Assembly (NCBI GenBank): GCA_947502645.1
Contig: CANNAD010000001.1
Span: forward strand, 682,001 to 746,000
Reading direction: 5' to 3'
DNA from: an uncultured Micrococcaceae bacterium
GTDB lineage: Bacteria; Actinomycetota; Actinomycetes; Actinomycetales; Micrococcaceae
DNA: 64,000 nt
Position 1 is the stretch's first letter; each line of letters begins with the position of its first letter. The notes below the pieces were generated by a model. The model was not told the origin of the DNA, did not search any database, and was given only the letters and a program-made list of their open reading frames with translations. Shown here in pieces: positions 25,721 to 33,455 of this stretch. The translations under genes were made by a program, and so were the position numbers.

Positions 25721-26931
25721 ACCACCAGCAAAGGTCCGTTTTCGCGGGCGAGTTGAACACCGGCGTCGCCCATTACGCCTCGGGAATTGTAGCCGTGGAC
25801 GACGGCGTGATCGCCTACGCTGGCGAGCGCAGCGGGTTCTCCCTGGACGGGTGGCCAGATCCCGTGGTGCTCGATCCTGGGCAGATCTTGGTTCCCGGAT
25901 TCGTGGACGTTCACTGTCATGGGGGCTTCGGCACGGACTTTTCGTCGTCGTCGGAATCCAGTGTCCGGGAGGGCATCCACCAGCTGCACCAGAATGGCGC
26001 GACGACGCTGGCCGCCAGCCTGGTTACCGCGTCCCGCGAAGACCTGTTGCGCGGTCTTACGTTGTTCGCAACGTTGACGGCAGAGGGCCTTGTGGCGGGC
26101 AGCCACCTGGAGGGACCGTTTCTCTCGCATTGCCGTTGCGGCGCGCAGGACCCACAGTGGCTGCGGGAGCCCGACGTCGAACTGATGCGGGAACTGCTCG
26201 ACGCCGCCCAGGGCACGCTCCGGACTATGACGTACGCTCCCGAACTTCCAGGTTCCACGCAGTTGCTCGAGCTACTGGTTGAGCACGATGTTCTGCCGTC
26301 CCTGGGGCATACCAACGCCGATGCTGTCACCGCGGCACAGTCGCTCGCCCACGTGCGAGAGTTGCTGGCCGAACATCCCCAGGAGAGCCAGCGGCGTGTT
26401 CCGACTGTCACCCACCTCTTCAATGGCATGCCGCCCATCCATCACCGCGCCCCGGGCGCCGCACTGGCTTGCCTTCGGGACGCCGCGCAGGGCCGGGCGA
26501 TCGTGGAGCTGATTGCGGACGGGCACCATGTGGACCCGTTCATGATCACGACGACGTTTGAACTTGCAGGGGCTGACAACATTGCACTCATCACCGATTC
26601 CATGGCCGCTGCCGGGCTCGACGACGGCATCCACCGGCTGGGCTCCAGCGAGGTGCGCGTCAGCGACGGCCAGGCAACGTTGACCTCCAACGGGGCCATC
26701 GCCGGCGGCACCGCGACCATGTCCGATGTGCTGCGAACCACCATCGCGGCAGGCGTGCCCTTCAACGACGCCATCCGCTCCGCAACAGTTGTCCCCGCCG
26801 GGATCCTTGGACTCTCCCACCGCGTAGGAAGCCTCCGCGCGGGGATGGACGCCGACGTCGTCGTGCTCGACGCTCAGTACGAGGTCACCGGTGTCATGCG
26901 CAAGGGTAAGTGGATTGCGCCTGTCAGCTGA
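25717..26931 (+). CDS. nagA: N-acetylglucosamine-6-phosphate deacetylase
   Basis: A 404-residue amidohydrolase from GTG 25717 (AGGGGAG just upstream; GTGA overlap with the kinase stop). Metal motif HCHGG lies near residue 66; the later EGPFLS segment carries the metal Glu, GHTNAD and THLFNGM the histidines, and ITDSMAAAG the catalytic Asp. NagA removes acetate from GlcNAc-6-phosphate to give the NagB substrate. Last gene of the operon. Confidence 0.93.
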   Translation: MNHQQRSVFAGELNTGVAHYASGIVAVDDGVIAYAGERSGFSLDGWPDPVVLDPGQILVPGFVDVHCHGGFGTDFSSSSESSVREGIHQLHQNGATTLAASLVTASREDLLRGLTLFATLTAEGLVAGSHLEGPFLSHCRCGAQDPQWLREPDVELMRELLDAAQGTLRTMTYAPELPGSTQLLELLVEHDVLPSLGHTNADAVTAAQSLAHVRELLAEHPQESQRRVPTVTHLFNGMPPIHHRAPGAALACLRDAAQGRAIVELIADGHHVDPFMITTTFELAGADNIALITDSMAAAGLDDGIHRLGSSEVRVSDGQATLTSNGAIAGGTATMSDVLRTTIAAGVPFNDAIRSATVVPAGILGLSHRVGSLRAGMDADVVVLDAQYEVTGVMRKGKWIAPVS

Positions 26932-26986
26932 TTCGCTTGACGGCCTGGCCCGGACGCTTTCTCTACCGCGCAAACTATTTTCGTTA

Positions 26987-26992
26987 TACGAT
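26987..26992 (+). promoter_or_regulatory. Leaderless -10 element for the RHH protein
   Basis: TACGAT lies exactly six bases before ATG 26999 with no ribosome binding site between, the same layout as the other leaderless genes in the window. Confidence 0.45.
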
Positions 26993-26998
26993 TTGCTC

Positions 26999-27238
26999 AT
27001 GGTCACCGAAGAGCAAATCCAGAAGTGGGCAGACGAGGCCGAAGCGGGTTATGACGTCGACGAATTGAAGCGTCGCGGACGCGGTCGCCCCGGTCGCGGT
27101 GCCGAGCCGATGCAGGTCGTGGCCGTGCGCCTCACTGCCGAGGAGATCGCAGCGCTGGACGAGGCGGCCGAGCGAGAGCACCTGTCACGCTCGGAGGTAA
27201 TTCGCCGCGCCTTGGCTGACTTTGCGGCTGCATCGTGA
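26999..27238 (+). CDS. Ribbon-helix-helix (CopG-like) DNA-binding protein, possible antitoxin
   Basis: A 79-residue protein. The C-terminal half (VVAVRLTAEEIAALDEAAER followed by SRSEVIRRALADF) is a ribbon-helix-helix domain: one beta strand and two helices that dimerise on DNA. The N-terminal part is acidic, then GRGRPGRG-basic. Such proteins are often antitoxins or small repressors. No toxin gene lies directly beside it; the following 39-codon frame is discussed separately. It starts 67 bases after nagA and has its own leaderless promoter. Confidence 0.75.
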   Translation: MVTEEQIQKWADEAEAGYDVDELKRRGRGRPGRGAEPMQVVAVRLTAEEIAALDEAAEREHLSRSEVIRRALADFAAAS

Positions 27239-27284
27239 GTTGCGACTTGACTTTCGATCTGCGGCGTTGCACCCTGCTGTGAGT

Positions 27285-27404
27285 ATGTTCCCCTTGCCCG
27301 CACTCGAGCAGGACTACGAAGACGCTTGGAGCGAGTGGGAAGCTTCAGGCGATCAGGCAGCTTGGAGCGGGACGGCTGCGGACGGGATCGTCGATTCTGC
27401 GTAG
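27285..27404 (+). CDS. Small acidic hypothetical protein (antitoxin-tail-like)
   Basis: The frame encodes a 39-residue acidic peptide from ATG 27285: PLPALEQDYEDAWSEWEASG followed by a short tail containing WSGTAADG. This tryptophan-rich acidic pattern resembles the toxin-neutralising tails of some actinobacterial antitoxins. It lacks a DNA-binding part. The frame is open upstream to a TTG at 27222 that overlaps the RHH gene. It may be a split or decayed antitoxin, or a genuine small protein. The call is tentative. Confidence 0.35.
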   Translation: MFPLPALEQDYEDAWSEWEASGDQAAWSGTAADGIVDSA

Positions 27405-27461
27405 TGAGGACTCCAACCCGTCGAAATTTGCCGTGAGGGGGACGGGTCTAGAATTCTCACC

Positions 27462-27896
27462 ATGCTGACCCCCGATGCCATGGCTGGCCTGCCGACCGAA
27501 GAGTATGGCTTCCCGGGCCCACTCCGCGATGCGCTCGTCAGCGCGATCCTGGAGGGACGGAAGACAAGCACCACTTCGCTCCTTGTGCAGTACCAGCTGG
27601 ACAACGAGGCTCTGCCCGTAGTCGGGGACCGCGGCGTCGTCGTCGACTCCTCTGGACTACCCGTCTGTATTACGGACGTCACCGAAGTTCGCGTAGCGCC
27701 CCTGGGCGCTGTCGACTTGTCGCACGCAATCGACGAAGGCGAGGGCTATCAAACGGTAGCCGATTGGCGTTCCGGTCATGAGGAGTTCTGGCACAGCAGC
27801 GAATTTCGGTCAGCGATGGGTGACCCGAACTTTACGGTTTCAGACTCCACGAAGGCCGTCCTGGTCCGGTTCCAAGTCTCTCAGAGAGCCGCATAA
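27462..27896 (+). CDS. ASCH domain protein
   Basis: A 144-residue protein. FPGPLRDALVSAILEGRKTSTTSL at the start, GDRGVVVDSSGLPVCITDVTEVRV in the middle and a closing FTVSDSTKAVLVRFQVS match ASCH domains, a PUA-like beta-barrel predicted to bind RNA. TAGAAT at 27449-27454 lies 7 bases before ATG 27462, so transcription is probably leaderless. Some ASCH proteins hydrolyse N4-acetylcytidine; the motif GRKTSTT is where that activity's Lys and Thr would lie. It may be co-transcribed with the membrane protein 2 bases downstream. Confidence 0.8.
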   Translation: MLTPDAMAGLPTEEYGFPGPLRDALVSAILEGRKTSTTSLLVQYQLDNEALPVVGDRGVVVDSSGLPVCITDVTEVRVAPLGAVDLSHAIDEGEGYQTVADWRSGHEEFWHSSEFRSAMGDPNFTVSDSTKAVLVRFQVSQRAA

Positions 27897-27898
27897 GC

Positions 27899-28471
27899 GT
27901 GGCGATCATGGGAAAGCGAACCTGGACCACCCTCGTTGGTCCCCTTGGGCGCGGAGCATCGACTGTTGTAGTTGTGGCCGCCGCTTCGGCGGCCACCGTG
28001 ATCTTGACCTCCACAAGTCGTCGAGTAGGCGCAGCACGCGGCGCTGCGATGGGTGCTGTCGCATTCGACCTCTGCGGTGGTCTCGTGGCCTTCCAGCTCC
28101 GACCAACTCGCAAGAAGTACTCGGAATCGTCCCTCCAATCGCGCATGATGTTCGCACTGGCACACGTCCAGCCGTTCCTGCTTCCCATAATCGGTGAAGG
28201 CTCGTGGCGTCGGGCCACAGCGCGATATGCGGCCGCAATCATCGCCACCGCTGCTCTCGAACGTTTTGTACCCCACTCGACTAATCGGCGTGTGGTCGCC
28301 AACTGCGTAGCAGCGACGGTCAGCATTGCCGACCTTGCCTCAGATAAGTCCCAGCAACGCTGGTTAGGACCCGTATACCTGATGAAAGTGATCGGCGGCC
28401 ACTCCAGCATCAGCACCCAACATGACGCCACATTAACTGCCACCGTTGAGTCGAGCGGCACAAGCGCTTAG
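27899..28471 (+). CDS. Hypothetical membrane protein
   Basis: A 190-residue protein with hydrophobic stretches near residues 20-38 (TVVVVAAASAATVIL), 45-65, 105-118 and 128-145. The start is GTG 27899, with ATG 27908 as an alternative. I do not recognise a family. It starts 2 bases after the ASCH gene and may be translationally coupled to it. It ends just before the riboswitch leader. Confidence 0.55.
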   Translation: MAIMGKRTWTTLVGPLGRGASTVVVVAAASAATVILTSTSRRVGAARGAAMGAVAFDLCGGLVAFQLRPTRKKYSESSLQSRMMFALAHVQPFLLPIIGEGSWRRATARYAAAIIATAALERFVPHSTNRRVVANCVAATVSIADLASDKSQQRWLGPVYLMKVIGGHSSISTQHDATLTATVESSGTSA

Positions 28472-28484
28472 AGTCAATCCCAGA

Positions 28485-28570
28485 ATCAAGAGTTCCAACG
28501 TCAAACCCTGGTTTGTTGGACGGCAACCCTCTCGCTGTAGTGGGGTGCCCCAGGTGAGGATTCGGCCCGT
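28485..28570 (+). promoter_or_regulatory. SAM riboswitch (SAM-I/SAM-IV clan)
   Basis: The leader contains the SAM-clan core ACGGCAACC followed by GGGGTGCCCCAGGTGA. It is preceded by a hairpin arm CAAACC-CT-GGTTTG nested in TCCAA / TTGGA. This combination is typical of actinobacterial SAM riboswitches, which shut off sulfur-acquisition genes when S-adenosylmethionine is plentiful. It lies ~75-155 bases before the MHS transporter ATG. Confidence 0.7.
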
Positions 28571-28641
28571 CACGGACCGTGCGGGCAAGTACGGCGCCCC
28601 GCTATATCCGGCTGCGCCTCGACTGTGCAGAGGACTTTTCC

Positions 28642-30036
28642 ATGCCCATTCAGGATTCACTCGTCGAACCACGCCCGGGCGGCCAGCCCGGACCACAGGG
28701 CCCGCCCGGGACCCCAGCTCAACAGCCACGGATCCGCGACAAGAAACGCGTTCTCACCTCCGCGTTCGTCGGCACCACCATCGAGTGGTACGACTTCTAC
28801 CTCTACGGAACCGCTGCAGCCCTCGTCTTCAATGACCAGTTTTTCCCCGCCAGCTCCCCCGTGGCCGGAACCCTCGGTGCTTTCGCGACGTTCGCCGTCG
28901 GCTTCGTCGCCCGCCCGCTCGGTGGCCTGATCGCGGGGCACCTCGGCGACCGGATCGGCCGCAAATCACTCCTCGTAGCGTCGCTGCTGATCATGGGCGT
29001 CGCATCCACACTCATCGGCCTGCTACCCACCTATGCGAGCATCGGTGCGGCCGCCGTCGTCGGACTTGTCATCCTGCGGCTGCTGCAGGGACTGGCCTGC
29101 GGTGCCGAATGGGGCGGCTCTGCCCTCCTCTCCGTGGAACACGCGCCGCGACACCTGCGCGGGTTCTTCGGCAGCTTCACGCAAGTCGGATCGGCGGCCG
29201 GAATGCTGCTCGCCACCAGCGCCTTCGCCATCACACAGGCACTCACGACGACGGCCCAGTTCGAGTCCTACGGCTGGCGGATCCCGTTCCTGGCCAGCGG
29301 AATCCTCGTGGTCGTCGGACTGTATATCCGTCTCGGCGTAGAGGACGCACCGGCGTTCCGGCAGCTCAAATCCGACGACCTCACACTCAAAACACCAGCA
29401 CGCGAACTGTTCAGGAACAACAAGCGCGGACTATTCGTCACCATGGGTCTGCGCATGGCCCAGCCCGCCCTCTTCGCAATCCTCACCGTCTACACCATCG
29501 GGTACATCGCCGACCGGCGCGGGGACACGACGTCGGGCGTCACCGCCGTCATGATCTGCTCCGCCGTGGGCCTCGCATCCGGGCCGCTCTGGGGCTGGGC
29601 CTCCGACCGCTGGGGCCGCCGGCCCATCGCCGTCGCCTCCGTCATCGGAATCGGCGCCCTGATCTGGCCCTACTTCTGGTTCCTGAACAACGGTTCGCTG
29701 GTACTGCTGCCGCTGGTGATGATCTTCGCCATGAACCTGTTCCACGACTCCGTCTACGGGCCGCAGGCCGCCTGGTTCGCCGAACAATTCCCGGTCCGTG
29801 TGCGCTACACCGGCGTCTCGCTCGGATACCAGATCGCCACGATCCTCTCCGGCGGACTGACCCCCGTCATCGCCGCAGCACTGCTCATAGTGGGCGGCAA
29901 CGAACCCTGGCTGATCTGCGCCTACATTTCCGTGCTCGCCGTCGTCTCCCTCGTGGCCGCACGCGCCGCGAAAGATCCCGCCGGCGACTACCTCCGCAAC
30001 CCCGCCACCAAAGACACCTTCGAGGAGATCGCATGA
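28642..30036 (+). CDS. MHS-family MFS transporter (probable sulfur-compound or organic-acid importer)
   Basis: A 464-residue transporter with 12 predicted helices from ATG 28642 (AGAGGA 8 bases before). GTTIEWYDFYLYGTAAAL at the first helix and the GHLGDRIGRKSLL loop are signatures of metabolite:H+ symporters. An N-terminal proline/glycine/glutamine-rich tail of ~30 residues precedes helix 1. It overlaps the flavin monooxygenase by 4 bases (ATGA), and the SAM riboswitch is upstream, so I infer uptake of an organosulfur compound. Confidence 0.88.
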   Translation: MPIQDSLVEPRPGGQPGPQGPPGTPAQQPRIRDKKRVLTSAFVGTTIEWYDFYLYGTAAALVFNDQFFPASSPVAGTLGAFATFAVGFVARPLGGLIAGHLGDRIGRKSLLVASLLIMGVASTLIGLLPTYASIGAAAVVGLVILRLLQGLACGAEWGGSALLSVEHAPRHLRGFFGSFTQVGSAAGMLLATSAFAITQALTTTAQFESYGWRIPFLASGILVVVGLYIRLGVEDAPAFRQLKSDDLTLKTPARELFRNNKRGLFVTMGLRMAQPALFAILTVYTIGYIADRRGDTTSGVTAVMICSAVGLASGPLWGWASDRWGRRPIAVASVIGIGALIWPYFWFLNNGSLVLLPLVMIFAMNLFHDSVYGPQAAWFAEQFPVRVRYTGVSLGYQIATILSGGLTPVIAAALLIVGGNEPWLICAYISVLAVVSLVAARAAKDPAGDYLRNPATKDTFEEIA

Positions 30037-31412
30037 CCCGCCCCATCCTGCTCAACGCTTTCGAAATGCTGGTCCCCGCCTTCCAGTCCCCCGGTCTCTG
30101 GCGGCACCCCAAGGATGAAAGCGACCGTTACACCGAACTCCCCTACTGGATCGAACTGGCACAAACACTCGAGGACGGCGGTTTCAGCGGCATCTTCTTC
30201 GCCGACGTCCTCGGCCAGTACGACGTCTACGGCGGCAACGCCGACGAAGCGATGCGCGCCGGCGTCCAGTACCCGCTCCTCGATCCCACCCTGATCGTGA
30301 CCGCGCTCGCCGCCGCCACCCGGCGCATCGGCTTCGGCGTCACCGCATCGGTCACCTACGAACAGCCCTACCTCCTCGCCCGGCGCTTCAGCACCCTCGA
30401 CCACCTCACCGGCGGCCGCGTGGGCTGGAACATTGTCACCTCCTATCAGGACTCGGCGGCCCGGAATCTTGGTCTCGCCGGCCAGATCCCGCACGACAAG
30501 CGCTACGACCGCGCCGAGGAATACATGGACGTGGTCTACAAACTGTGGGAAGGATCGGTGGACGACGACGCCGTGGCGGCCGACCGCGAGCGCGGCGTTT
30601 TCGTGGACCCGGCGAAGGTGCGTGGAATAGGGCACGACGGCGAACATTTCAGCGTTCCCGGCCCTTCCCTTTCCGCGCCCTCCCCGCAGCGGACGCCGTT
30701 CCTGTTCCAGGCGGGCGCGTCCGCTCGTGGGCAGGCGTTCGCGGCGAATCACGCGGAGGCGATCTTCTTCAACGGGTACTCCACATCGATGGTCCGCGGA
30801 TGGGTGGATACGGTGCGGGAGTCCCTGGTGTCACGTGGCCGGGCCGCGGATTCGGTGAAGATCTTCGCGATGGCTACCGTGATCGTGGCGGAGACCGATG
30901 CCGCCGCCGAGGCGAAACTCGAAGAATACAAGCAGTACGTGGATCCGGAAGGTGCGCTGGCGCTGTTCGGTGGCTGGACCGGCGTCGACCTCAAGGGGCT
31001 GGACCTGGACAGTCCGCTGGAATACGTCCAGTCGGAGGCCAATCAGTCTGCGTTGGCGTCGTTCACGAAGCTGGATCCCTCGCGCACCTGGACTATCCGG
31101 GAGCTGGCGCAGTTCGTGGGTCTGGGCGGGCGCGGGCCGGTGATCGTGGGCTCGCCGTCGACTGTGGCCGATGAGCTGGAACGGTGGATCAACGAAGCCG
31201 ACGTGGACGGCTTCAACCTCGCGAGCGCCATCCGGCCTGCCGACCAGCGGGAGTTTGTGCTGCTGGTTTCGCCTGAATTACGACGCCGGGGCCTCCTCCC
31301 CGAGGCGCCGGATGGGCAGACCTTCCGTGAGGCGGTGCTCGGGCGGGGTCCGCGGCTGGCCGACGATCATCGGGGCGCGAGTTTCCGGCTGAGCGAGGTG
31401 CGCGCGGGCTAG
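30033..31412 (+). CDS. LLM-class flavin monooxygenase (NtaA/SnaA/DszA family)
   Basis: A 459-residue two-component monooxygenase of the NtaA/SnaA/DszA/SoxA family. Seen are LNAFEMLVPAFQSPGLWRHP, a long insertion after GFSGIFFADVLGQYDVYGG, FGVTASVTYEQPYLLARRFSTLDHLTGGRVGWNIVTSY and QAGASARGQAFAANHAEAIF. These enzymes take FMNH2 from a separate reductase. With a SAM riboswitch upstream, desulfurisation of an organosulfur compound is the likely role, though the family also attacks nitrilotriacetate and EDTA. Confidence 0.88.
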   Translation: MTRPILLNAFEMLVPAFQSPGLWRHPKDESDRYTELPYWIELAQTLEDGGFSGIFFADVLGQYDVYGGNADEAMRAGVQYPLLDPTLIVTALAAATRRIGFGVTASVTYEQPYLLARRFSTLDHLTGGRVGWNIVTSYQDSAARNLGLAGQIPHDKRYDRAEEYMDVVYKLWEGSVDDDAVAADRERGVFVDPAKVRGIGHDGEHFSVPGPSLSAPSPQRTPFLFQAGASARGQAFAANHAEAIFFNGYSTSMVRGWVDTVRESLVSRGRAADSVKIFAMATVIVAETDAAAEAKLEEYKQYVDPEGALALFGGWTGVDLKGLDLDSPLEYVQSEANQSALASFTKLDPSRTWTIRELAQFVGLGGRGPVIVGSPSTVADELERWINEADVDGFNLASAIRPADQREFVLLVSPELRRRGLLPEAPDGQTFREAVLGRGPRLADDHRGASFRLSEVRAG

Positions 31413-31439
31413 GGGTTCGCTGGTCCCTGGCCCACCAAC

Positions 31440-31496
31440 CTGTTGTACAGATCAGGGGCTCCCATCCCAAACCGGAGCCCCTGATCTGTACAACAG
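31440..31496 (+). terminator. Perfect 23-bp stem hairpin
   Basis: The arms 31440-31462 and 31474-31496 pair perfectly over 23 bp around an 11-base loop. The arm begins CTGTTGTACAGATC and ends GGGGCTCC. It lies 28 bases after the monooxygenase stop. There is no T-run, so it may act as an actinobacterial I-shaped terminator, or be an operator or repeat element. Confidence 0.7.
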
Positions 31497-31562
31497 CCGC
31501 CGCACTGGCCAACAACGCAAAGCGGGGAGCGCCGGATGCGTCAGGAATGATGTACTGAACCC

Positions 31563-32147
31563 ATGACGATCACACGCTCTTCTGAGGACTGGTACGCACG
31601 GGATCTCTCGGGTGAGGAGTTCACTGACGTTACGTTCACGGATCTTGACCTGACGGAGGCGACGGCGACCGGCGCTTCCTTTGACAGCTGCACCTTCAAG
31701 CGGGCGTCCTTCAACGTCGCGAAGTTCACGGATAGCTCGTTCGCGAACTGCACGTTTGCGCATTGCAACTTCTTCGACGCGAGCTTCACCGGCTGCCGCA
31801 TGGTGGGCAGTACGTTCGAGAAGTGCAGTTTCAACATCACGAGGGTCGACGGCGGCAACTGGTCCATGACGGCGCTGCCCGGTGCGGAGCTGTCCAAGGC
31901 GGTGTTCAACTCTGTGCGTATGACGGAGGCGGACCTGCGCGGCGCGAAGTGTGCGGGCGGTACGTTCCGTGAGGTCGATTTCGGAAATGCCTGGTTCGAC
32001 GGCGCAGACTTCAGCGGTGCGGATCTTCGCGGCAGCAATCTGGTGTCTCTGGATCCCAAGGACGTGAATGTCAGAAAGGCTGTGGTGGACATGCAGCAGG
32101 CCGTTGTCCTCGCGGAAAACCTTGGTCTCGACATTCGTCCGGAGTGA
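31563..32147 (+). CDS. Pentapeptide repeat protein
   Basis: A 194-residue protein made almost wholly of A(D/N)LXX-like pentapeptides, e.g. FTDVTFTDLDLTEATATGAS and, near the end, ADFSGADLRGSNL. These fold into a right-handed quadrilateral beta-helix. Several members (MfpA, Qnr) mimic DNA and protect gyrase; most have unknown roles. It begins after the long hairpin and is followed 13 bases later by the S4-domain protein, which may be its operon partner. Confidence 0.85.
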   Translation: MTITRSSEDWYARDLSGEEFTDVTFTDLDLTEATATGASFDSCTFKRASFNVAKFTDSSFANCTFAHCNFFDASFTGCRMVGSTFEKCSFNITRVDGGNWSMTALPGAELSKAVFNSVRMTEADLRGAKCAGGTFREVDFGNAWFDGADFSGADLRGSNLVSLDPKDVNVRKAVVDMQQAVVLAENLGLDIRPE

Positions 32148-32160
32148 AAGGGTTCCCCTC

Positions 32161-32544
32161 GTGAATGTTTCCAATTCCGCTGTCCGCATCGACGCCTGGT
32201 TGTGGGCGATCCGCGCGTATAAAACCCGTTCAGCGGCGACGACGGCGTGCCGGGCCGGGCACGTTCGTCTCAATGACAAACCGGCGAAGGCGTCCCAGAT
32301 CGTCATACCGGGCGACACCATTCGCATCCGCATGCCGGGCTTCGAGCGCATCCTCGAGGTGCGTCAACTGATTGCCAAACGTGTTGGCGCGGAGGCGGCG
32401 TCCCACTGTTTCACAGACCACACGCCGCCCCGGCCCAAGCTCCCCGCACTCGGCCTGCCCCAGCGCGACCGCGGCGCTGGCCGGCCCACCAAAAAGGACC
32501 GGCGTGAGCTGGACCGGCTGCGGGAAATGCGCGACGGCGGCTGA
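32161..32544 (+). CDS. S4-domain RNA-binding protein (Hsp15-like)
   Basis: A 127-residue basic protein from GTG 32161 (GAAAGGG upstream). The S4 domain (about residues 6-60: VRIDAWLWAIRAYKTRSAATTACRAGHVRLN) is the Hsp15/YrfH type, which binds 50S subunits with a stalled nascent chain in E. coli. The C-terminal tail is rich in arginine and proline. No nearby translation gene supports the assignment beyond the fold. Confidence 0.82.
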   Translation: MNVSNSAVRIDAWLWAIRAYKTRSAATTACRAGHVRLNDKPAKASQIVIPGDTIRIRMPGFERILEVRQLIAKRVGAEAASHCFTDHTPPRPKLPALGLPQRDRGAGRPTKKDRRELDRLREMRDGG

Positions 32545-32545
32545 C

Positions 32546-32758
32546 TCAGGCATTCTCCCGATACTCGTGAAAGACAGGGTCCGTCTGAAGTAAACGATCC
32601 ATACGCTCTTTTCGCTCGAGCGCTCGCTCATTGAGTGCGTACGGAATGATGAGCAAGAGTGGAGGGATCAAGCTGATGTAGAAGGGCCACCACTCTTTGA
32701 TGAATGGCACAAAAGCGAGAACCATAAGAAACGGATGAATCGCGCGATAGAACTTCAT
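32546..32758 (-). CDS. Small two-helix membrane protein
   Basis: A 70-residue protein with two hydrophobic helices (about residues 8-22 and 25-44: WPFYISLIPPLLLIIPYAL) and a charged C-terminal tail (NERALERKERMDRLL). I do not recognise a family. It lies between the S4 gene end (convergent, 1 base apart) and the Nudix gene, 4 bases downstream of it on the same strand, suggesting it is co-transcribed with Nudix. Confidence 0.55.
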   Translation of the reverse strand: MKFYRAIHPFLMVLAFVPFIKEWWPFYISLIPPLLLIIPYALNERALERKERMDRLLQTDPVFHEYRENA

Positions 32759-32762
32759 GAAC

Positions 32763-33398
32763 CTAGAGCACCATCCGTACGGGCTCGATCGGCCGGCCGC
32801 TGCGGAATTGTTTGTCGTCGGGTTCCAGGCCTGCGAGTTCCTCGAGCAGGTGGCGGGTGGGCGGCATGATTTTCAGGGCGCCGTCGTCGGCATCTTTGAG
32901 GATGGAGCGGACTGAAGCCCAGTGCGAGGAATCTGCTTCCGTGGTCTGGTGGCGCGGGTCAAGAGATGGGGCCGGTTGGGTGAGGTAGAAGTAGGTGTCG
33001 AACCGTTTGGGCATGCTCGCCGGCGTCACCCAGTTGGCCCAGGGTGTCAGCTCACCGGCGGTCAGTGACGCCCCGGTCTCTTCCTTGACCTCACGCAGCG
33101 CGGCGGCGAGCAGGATGGCGGACAGTTCCCGGGCGGAGCCTGCGCCGTTGTCGCCGATCGTGCACTTCTGCCAGGCGACGGCGTGGTTCTCCGCAATGCG
33201 GGTCAGTTCCGGATTCCGTGCGGTGCCGTAGTCCTTGCCGTCCACGCGTCCTCCCGGGAACACCACTACACCGGGCGCGAAGTCCATGGTCTGCACACGG
33301 TTCTGGATGAACACCTCGGGCTCGTCGACATCGCGGCGCAGCATGATGACGCTGACCGCGAGGCGGGGTACAACAGGGGTTTCGGGCGCTTCCGGCAT
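32763..33398 (-). CDS. Nudix hydrolase
   Basis: A 211-residue protein from ATG 33398 (AGAAGGAC just upstream). The Nudix box is split in appearance: AALREVKEETGA gives the REVKEETG core (family REXXEEXGU), preceded by GGRVDGKDYG. The N-terminus (VSVIMLRRDVDEPEVFIQNRVQTMDFAPGVVVFPGGRVD) is typical of nucleotide-pyrophosphohydrolase Nudix proteins, here of the CoA or ADP-ribose type; the substrate cannot be fixed. It is divergent from the MBL gene, 57 bases apart. Confidence 0.85.
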   Translation of the reverse strand: MPEAPETPVVPRLAVSVIMLRRDVDEPEVFIQNRVQTMDFAPGVVVFPGGRVDGKDYGTARNPELTRIAENHAVAWQKCTIGDNGAGSARELSAILLAAALREVKEETGASLTAGELTPWANWVTPASMPKRFDTYFYLTQPAPSLDPRHQTTEADSSHWASVRSILKDADDGALKIMPPTRHLLEELAGLEPDDKQFRSGRPIEPVRMVL

Positions 33399-33443
33399 GT
33401 GTCCTTCTTCCTTCAGACGTGCTCCCAGCAGACTACCCGTGTC

Positions 33444-33449
33444 TACGAT
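33444..33449 (+). promoter_or_regulatory. Leaderless -10 element for the MBL hydrolase
   Basis: TACGAT lies exactly six bases before ATG 33456, with no ribosome binding site, in the divergent intergenic region. Confidence 0.45.
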
Positions 33450-33455
33450 GGGACC

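Noticed and set aside
29109-30032. Extension of the flavin monooxygenase upstream of ATG 30033
   Set aside because: The upstream frame lies within the MHS transporter gene and is arginine-rich shadow sequence; ATG 30033 with a 4-base overlap is normal.
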